64,000 nucleotides of DNA from Roseomonas indoligenes. GTDB lineage: Bacteria; Pseudomonadota; Alphaproteobacteria; Acetobacterales; Acetobacteraceae. Below the pieces are notes generated by a model. That model saw only the letters and a list, made by a program, of their open reading frames with translations, did not search any database and was not told where the DNA came from. Each line of letters starts with the position of its first letter. The stretch's first letter is position 1. Below are positions 59,749 to 64,000 of the stretch, piece after piece. The translations under genes were made by a program, and so were the position numbers. Location of the stretch: the NCBI RefSeq assembly GCF_017813365.1, contig NZ_JAGIZA010000020.1:20578-84577 (forward strand), given 5' to 3'.

Positions 59749-60519
59749 ATGCCCAAAGATCCTGACTTCTTCAGGGACAGAACGATCATCATCACCGGCG
59801 CGGCGAGTGGTATAGGACGCGCCACCGCCCTCATCTTTGCGCGCGAGGGTGCCAAGGTGATGGTCGCAGACGTCGACACCGAAGGTGGTCAAACCACGGT
59901 AGAGGCCGTGATCAGTCGCGGCGGCCGGGCAAGCTTCCTTTCGACAGATGTCTGCTCACGTCAGCAGGTTGAAGCGCTCGTAGCCGAGACCATTACGCAG
60001 CTCGGAAAAGTGGATTTCCTCTTCAACTGTGCCGGTTCAGCCCTAAAGCGGTGTAAGTTTCTCGAGATTGACGACGCGCTGATGGACAAGACCTTCGATC
60101 TAAATTTCAAGGGAACCTTCTACGCGATGCAGGCCGTTCTTCCGCATATGCTGGAGAACGGAAAAGGTGTGATCGTTAATGTCGCCAGCATGTCCCACAA
60201 ACGGGGTGGCCCAGGTGCCTCCGTTCACTACGCTGCGGCCAAGGGAGCCGTTTTAACCATGACTCTCGGTGTAGCCCGGGAGTTTGCGGATCGCGGCATC
60301 CGTGCACTTTCGATCTCACCCGGACCGGTGAACACGCCCTTTGCGACGGCCGCTAGCACCTCACCGGATCTGGTCAGAAAGTTTGTCGAGGACGTCCCAA
60401 TGAAGCGCATGGCTGAGCCGGAAGAGATCGGGGAACTCGTTCTCTTCATGTGTTCGGACGCGTGCGAGTTCATGACCGCCGACACGGTTTACGTCAGCGG
60501 CGGCGGCGGGTGGCGCTAA
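59749..60519 (+). CDS. Short-chain dehydrogenase/reductase
   Basis: The 256-residue protein has the classical SDR set: IIITGAASGIGRATALIFAR (TGxxxGIG), VDFLFNCAGSALKRC (NAG), VNVASMSHKRGG (Ser) and ASVHYAAAKGAVLTM (YxxxK). It oxidises or reduces an alcohol/ketone with NAD(P). ATG 59749 has GGAGGA ten bases upstream; the GTG at 59731 is part of that site. It likely acts after the dioxygenase, for example on the hydroxylated product. Confidence 0.88.
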   Translation: MPKDPDFFRDRTIIITGAASGIGRATALIFAREGAKVMVADVDTEGGQTTVEAVISRGGRASFLSTDVCSRQQVEALVAETITQLGKVDFLFNCAGSALKRCKFLEIDDALMDKTFDLNFKGTFYAMQAVLPHMLENGKGVIVNVASMSHKRGGPGASVHYAAAKGAVLTMTLGVAREFADRGIRALSISPGPVNTPFATAASTSPDLVRKFVEDVPMKRMAEPEEIGELVLFMCSDACEFMTADTVYVSGGGGWR

Positions 60520-60574
60520 CCATCTGCTAAAGAACGGCCGAGTTTTCCTATGAGCAGCCTTACTCAGCTCGAAG

Positions 60575-60587
60575 ATGTATACAAACG
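60575..60587. promoter_or_regulatory. Second GTATAC-type site, before the MmgE/PrpD gene
   Basis: ATGTATACAAACG matches ATGTATACAACG at 59563-59574 apart from one added A. It lies about 90 bases before the MmgE/PrpD start, so one regulator may control the dioxygenase, SDR and MmgE/PrpD-TctC genes. Confidence 0.45.
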
Positions 60588-60676
60588 TCGACATAGAAAT
60601 TGACGTGCTCTTGGGGGCTCGATAGCGTCTGCGGCAGAGGCTGAGCGCAAGGCCCTCATAGTCCAAGGAGGAAGCG

Positions 60677-62050
60677 ATGCCGGACTCGATTACCTGGGAG
60701 GTCGCCGAGTGGATCGCCGGGCTACGCACCTCCCAAATCCCCGGGCCAGTGTCTGAGGCTGTGCGACTGCTCGCGATGGATACGGTCGGGGCCGGGTTGG
60801 CGGGGCGAGACCTGCCCTGGACTAGGGCGATCGCCGGTTGGGCTATGGCTGCAGTACCGGGCCGACAGGAGAACGGGAGGGCACACCTCTGGGGACATGC
60901 TGATGCAGTCCTTCGTGCATCAGATGCGGCCCTTGTTAACGGGGCAGCCGCCCATGCCTTTGAATTAGACGACTTCCACAATGCCAAGCTGCATCCGGGT
61001 GCAGTAGTCGTGCCTGCTGCCCTGGCAATGGGCGAGGCGCTGAACGCAAGTGGGGACGAGGTACTTACGGCGATCGTTGCCGGATACGAGGTGATGATTC
61101 GCACATCTCTTGCCCTTGGCCCCGCGGCGGCACGGGAACGAGGCTGGCACCTGACTGCCGTGTGTGGCCCCTTCGGAGCCGCCGCGGCAGGCGCCGTCCT
61201 CCTTGAACTTGATACGGAGCATACGGCCTGGGCTTTGGGTCTTGCCGGTACGCAGTCGGGTGGACTTTTTGCCTTTACGGCAGACGGTTCAAACTCGAAG
61301 CGGCTTCACCCCGGTCGTGCGGCACAGTCGGGCATCATGGCGGCCGAAATGGCGGCGCTTGGGCTGACAGGACCCACTCAAATTTACGAGGCTGATGACG
61401 GCGGCTTCCTGAAAACCTTCGTCGATCGTCCGGAGTCACATCGTTTAACCGATGATCTCGGCGTGCAGTGGCGGGCCGCGGAAACGAATTTCAAACCTTA
61501 CTCCTGCTGCGGCAGCCTCCACGCGCACGTTGATGCGGCGCTGCAGTTGCGCGACGACTGGCGGGACAACGCAAGAGTACGTGTTGGTCTAGCCGGTCTC
61601 GTGAAACAGCAGTGTGGTTATGAATATGCTCCCGGCTCGGAGCTGAACTCACAGATGAGTGCCCGGTACTGCATAGCGGCGGCTCTGCTAGACGGCGCTG
61701 TCCTGCCCAGCCAATTCACGCTCGAGCGCATCGCGGACACGAGGATTACGGAACTCGCGCAACGGATAGAGCTGGTCCACGACGCAACACAGGATGCGCT
61801 ATACCCGCAAAATTTTTGCGGCTGGACCGAGGTGGAGACCAAAACAGGAGAGGGGAGACGCATCATGGTCATGCACCCGTCCGGCTCACCGGAGAACACC
61901 AAGATGGCGACAAGTCTTCGGCAGAAATTCGTCGCGCTAGTCAGTCCATTGCTGGGCCAAGATCGCACAGCCGCACTGGCCGAAGCATTTGACGCGATTG
62001 GGCACCGGCCCGTCCGCCAGCTGCTCGACGCTGCCGCGGTACCACTGTGA
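60677..62050 (+). CDS. MmgE/PrpD-family protein
   Basis: The 457-residue protein has the PrpD-fold pattern: EAVRLLAMDTVGAGLAGRDL, NGAAAHAFELDDFHNAKLHP with GAVVVPAALAMGEAL, GLAGTQSGGLFAFTADGSNS and ETNFKPYSCCGSLHAHVDAA. Members are dehydratases or isomerases of methylcitrate-like or itaconate-like acids; many in gene clusters act on unknown acids. A strong AAGGAGG precedes the ATG. Its stop overlaps the TctC start (TGATG), so import and metabolism of one acid are coupled. Confidence 0.83.
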   Translation: MPDSITWEVAEWIAGLRTSQIPGPVSEAVRLLAMDTVGAGLAGRDLPWTRAIAGWAMAAVPGRQENGRAHLWGHADAVLRASDAALVNGAAAHAFELDDFHNAKLHPGAVVVPAALAMGEALNASGDEVLTAIVAGYEVMIRTSLALGPAAARERGWHLTAVCGPFGAAAAGAVLLELDTEHTAWALGLAGTQSGGLFAFTADGSNSKRLHPGRAAQSGIMAAEMAALGLTGPTQIYEADDGGFLKTFVDRPESHRLTDDLGVQWRAAETNFKPYSCCGSLHAHVDAALQLRDDWRDNARVRVGLAGLVKQQCGYEYAPGSELNSQMSARYCIAAALLDGAVLPSQFTLERIADTRITELAQRIELVHDATQDALYPQNFCGWTEVETKTGEGRRIMVMHPSGSPENTKMATSLRQKFVALVSPLLGQDRTAALAEAFDAIGHRPVRQLLDAAAVPL

Positions 62051-63009
62051 TGAACACGGTCCTAGGCCGCCGTCTCCTACTTGGCGCACCAGCAATTCTG
62101 CTTACCAAGCCCGCACGGGCTGACTGGCCCGAGAAGCCGCTCCGCCTGGTGGTTGCTTTTCCCCCGGGAAGCGGCACCGACGTCCTAGCCCGCGTCCTGG
62201 CGCCGGCGCTCTCGCGAGAACTCGGGCAGTCTATTGTTGTCGACAACAGGCCGGGCGGTAACGGCGTTGTTGGCACATTGAATGCTGCTGCGGCTCCGCC
62301 TGATGGCTACACAATCCTCATCATCAGCAGCAGCGCAGCTTCAATCAATCCACACACCGTGAAGAACATCCCCTACAACGTGGCCCGCGACTTCGTCATG
62401 ATCGGTGCCCTGGCAGAGGCGCCCTACGTGCTCTGCGTGCACCCGAACGGGCCGCAGAACCTCCAGAGCTTCCTCGACTTCGTGCGTAGCAAGCAGGGCG
62501 AAGCCACGTTCAGCTATGGAAACGCGAGCGCCCTCATCATGACGTCTGTCATGGCCCAGATGGCAGGCGTTCGAATGACGCCAATTCCCTATCGTGGTGG
62601 GGCGGAATCCCTGACTGACGTGGCCGCTGGGCGAATCGATTGTACTTTCGCCGATTTCGGACCCGGTAGTACTCAGGCACAGGGCGGACAGGTCAGGATT
62701 ATCGGGCACAGCTTGCCGCACACGTTCCCAGTCGCACCAGATCTGCCAAGTGTGAGCACGGTCGTGCCAGGCTTCGATATGAGCGTATGGTGGGGTCTTG
62801 CCGCTCCTGCCGGTACGCCGGCTGCCATCGTCACGCGCGTTAACCAAGCCCTCAACGCCGCCTTGGCCTCACCCGAAGTGGTCACAAAGCTTCGTATGGT
62901 AGGCGACGAGCCGTTGCGAATGAGTCCAGCAGCGATGACCCGCTACGTCGCACAGCAACACACTGCTTGGGGCGAACGCGTGCGCATCGCTGGCATCGAG
63001 CCGCAATAA
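62050..63009 (+). CDS. TctC/Bug-family periplasmic receptor
   Basis: The 319-residue protein has a short signal region (MNTVLGRRLLLGAPAILLTK, ending near ARADWPEKP). It continues LRLVVAFPPGSGTDVLARVL, VVDNRPGGNGVVGTLNAAAA, PPDGYTILIISSSAASIN and TPIPYRGGAESLTDVAAGRI. It is the sixth TctC-type receptor of the window. It overlaps the MmgE/PrpD stop (TGATG), so it most likely binds the acid that protein acts on. An IS element begins 21 bases after its stop. Confidence 0.87.
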   Translation: MNTVLGRRLLLGAPAILLTKPARADWPEKPLRLVVAFPPGSGTDVLARVLAPALSRELGQSIVVDNRPGGNGVVGTLNAAAAPPDGYTILIISSSAASINPHTVKNIPYNVARDFVMIGALAEAPYVLCVHPNGPQNLQSFLDFVRSKQGEATFSYGNASALIMTSVMAQMAGVRMTPIPYRGGAESLTDVAAGRIDCTFADFGPGSTQAQGGQVRIIGHSLPHTFPVAPDLPSVSTVVPGFDMSVWWGLAAPAGTPAAIVTRVNQALNAALASPEVVTKLRMVGDEPLRMSPAAMTRYVAQQHTAWGERVRIAGIEPQ

Positions 63010-63030
63010 CGATACAACCAGCTGGACAGC

Positions 63031-63882
63031 TGCTACGTCCTGTTAGCGCCTGAACTGAAAGCCTAAGTGGGCGTTCTCCGGCTTTGCGGAGGATGGGATG
63101 ACGCTGACGCACGAGCAGTGGGCAGTGCTGGAGCCCCTGGTCGAGGCGTGCCGCCCGCACGCCAAGGTACCGCCCCAGCATCTGCGTCGGACCATCGGGG
63201 CCATCCTCTGGCGGCACGACAATGGCGCGAAGTGGCGGTCCCTCCCTGCCGAGGAGGGACCGTGGTGGATGGCGGCCCAGACTTTCATCCGCTGGTCTCG
63301 GCTGGGTGTCTGGGAGCGCCTGCTCACCCTGGCGCAGGACCGCGGCATCGGGCTCGGCATGACCTTCCTCGACGGCACCTCGATCCGGGCGCACCAGAAG
63401 GCGGCCGGGGCGGCCAAAAAGGCGCGACAGCGCCGGAGCGGGACGAGCGTGAGGCGCTTGGCCGCTCTCGTGGAGGCTTCGGTACCAAGGTCTGCGTGAT
63501 CGCCGACAGCGTGGGGCGCGCGGTCGCGTTCTCCCTCACGCCAGGGCAGGCGCACGAACTGCCTCAAGCCATCCCGCTCCTCGCAGCCCTCCCTGACGTG
63601 CCTCTCTGGGTCGTGGGCGACCGCGGCTACTCCAGCCATGCATTCCGCGAGCACGTCTGGAACCTCGGCGCACGGCCCGCCATTCCTCCCAAGAGGAACG
63701 AGGCCCCGGTCGCCTGCCCACCCTGGATCTACAACAACCGCAACAGGGTCGAGCGGCTCTGGGCCCGGCTCAAGGAGTGGCGCGCCGTCGCAACGCGATA
63801 CGAGAAGACCGCCTCCAGCTTCCTCGGTGTCCTCCACCTCGCCGCCGCCCTCGATTGGCTCAGGCGCTAACAGAACTTAGCA
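63031..63882. mobile_element. IS5-family (IS427-group) insertion sequence
   Basis: A perfect 14-bp inverted repeat, CTGTTAGCGCCTGA (63040-63053) and TCAGGCGCTAACAG (63860-63873), extends outward to TGCTA on the left and TAGCA on the right with two mismatches. Length is about 850 bp. The two overlapping transposase frames inside and their order fit the IS427 group. A target duplication is not obvious. Confidence 0.8.
63098..63870 (+). CDS. IS427-group transposase, two frames joined by a -1 frameshift
   Basis: The first frame (63098-63499, 133 codons) has the N-terminal domain LTHEQWAVLEPLVEACRPHA and the first catalytic Asp in MTFLDGTSIRAHQKAAG. The second frame continues the same protein with VCVIADSVGRAVAFSLTPGQ-type sequence, VVGDRGYSSHAFREHVW (Asp) and NRNRVERLWARLKEWRAV (Glu). 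The change of frame falls at CCAAAAAGG near 63412-63422, a slippery run suited to -1 ribosomal frameshifting, as known for this group. The fused protein would be about 257 residues. Confidence 0.8.
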
Positions 63883-64000
63883 CTACCTGGGCACTTTAGA
63901 GTGGATGGTCGGCAGGAACCGACGTCTGCAGTGTGGGCATCGGACGGGTTCGGCGAGGTGGGCGAAGAGCCGATGGAAGATGGCCTGACGTAGAGCTGGC
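63883..64000. other. Right end of window, nothing assigned
   Basis: The last 118 bases after the IS show an open frame on both strands but no recognised motif. The start of another gene or element may lie beyond the edge. Confidence 0.3.

Overview
The window is GC-rich bacterial DNA. Dense ATGA/GTGA-coupled operons, six orphan tripartite-tricarboxylate-transporter (TctC/Bug) receptors, three xanthine-dehydrogenase-type molybdenum hydroxylase gene sets and several insertion sequences suggest an alphaproteobacterium of the Roseomonas/Acetobacteraceae kind. That assignment is an inference from gene content and composition, not from a marker gene. No rRNA, tRNA or CRISPR array was found.

Layout. 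(1) 1-1.3 kb: the end of an unrecognised gene coupled to an ScpA-like kleisin gene. The same two-gene cassette recurs in the same orientation at 55.4-57.0 kb. (2) 1.7-11.3 kb: an AT-richer surface-glycan island with a TPR-sialyltransferase-like fusion, a pyruvyltransferase-glycosyltransferase fusion, two more pyruvyltransferase-like genes, a GT4 gene and a TPR-GT2-like gene. It holds a decayed IS5 copy carrying a hexanucleotide microsatellite, and it ends at a 7 x 8-bp repeat upstream of the last glycosyltransferase. (3) 11.6-15.9 kb: an RTX-protein remnant, a DUF3489-serine recombinase pair, a duplicated recombinase tail, and a Xre/RES toxin-antitoxin operon whose palindromic operator overlaps the promoter. 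(4) 16-18.4 kb: an unusual M24-fold protein and a divergent TctC receptor. (5) 18.4-20.9 kb: a four-gene coupled operon (HTH, ParB-methyltransferase fusion, HTH, frameshifted HTH) that looks like a phage packaging or replication remnant.

(6) 21.3-53.9 kb is a large catabolic region. Block A (21.3-32.8 kb) has two TctC genes divergent from a FadR-type GntR gene across a near-perfect 18-bp inverted repeat, then a DadA-like oxidase, an Old Yellow Enzyme, an ATZ/TRZ-type amidohydrolase, a complete molybdenum hydroxylase (L-M-S order) and an NMT1-type binding protein. An intact IS5 element separates it from a peptide/nickel-type binding protein and an amidase. Block B (37.4-53.8 kb) has a leftward CoA ligase-quinone oxidoreductase-deacetylase operon and a HutC-type GntR gene, then a rightward operon with two molybdenum hydroxylases (both M-S-L), an amidase and a 4,5-dihydroxyphthalate-decarboxylase-like protein, followed by two TctC genes. 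An identical palindrome, TAATGTC-N2-GACATTA, lies upstream of the ligase gene, the hydroxylase operon and the following TctC gene, and so predicts a local regulon. The enzymes are consistent with hydroxylation, reduction, hydrolytic opening and deamidation of an N-heterocyclic or amide substrate, but the substrate cannot be read from sequence.

(7) 54-57.7 kb: a peptide-permease fragment cut by an IS6 element, then the second ScpA cassette, whose upstream gene carries a 1-bp insertion. (8) 57.7-63.9 kb: a small membrane protein, strong hairpins, a TauD-type dioxygenase, an SDR, an MmgE/PrpD protein, a sixth TctC receptor and an IS5/IS427-group element with a -1 frameshift arrangement.
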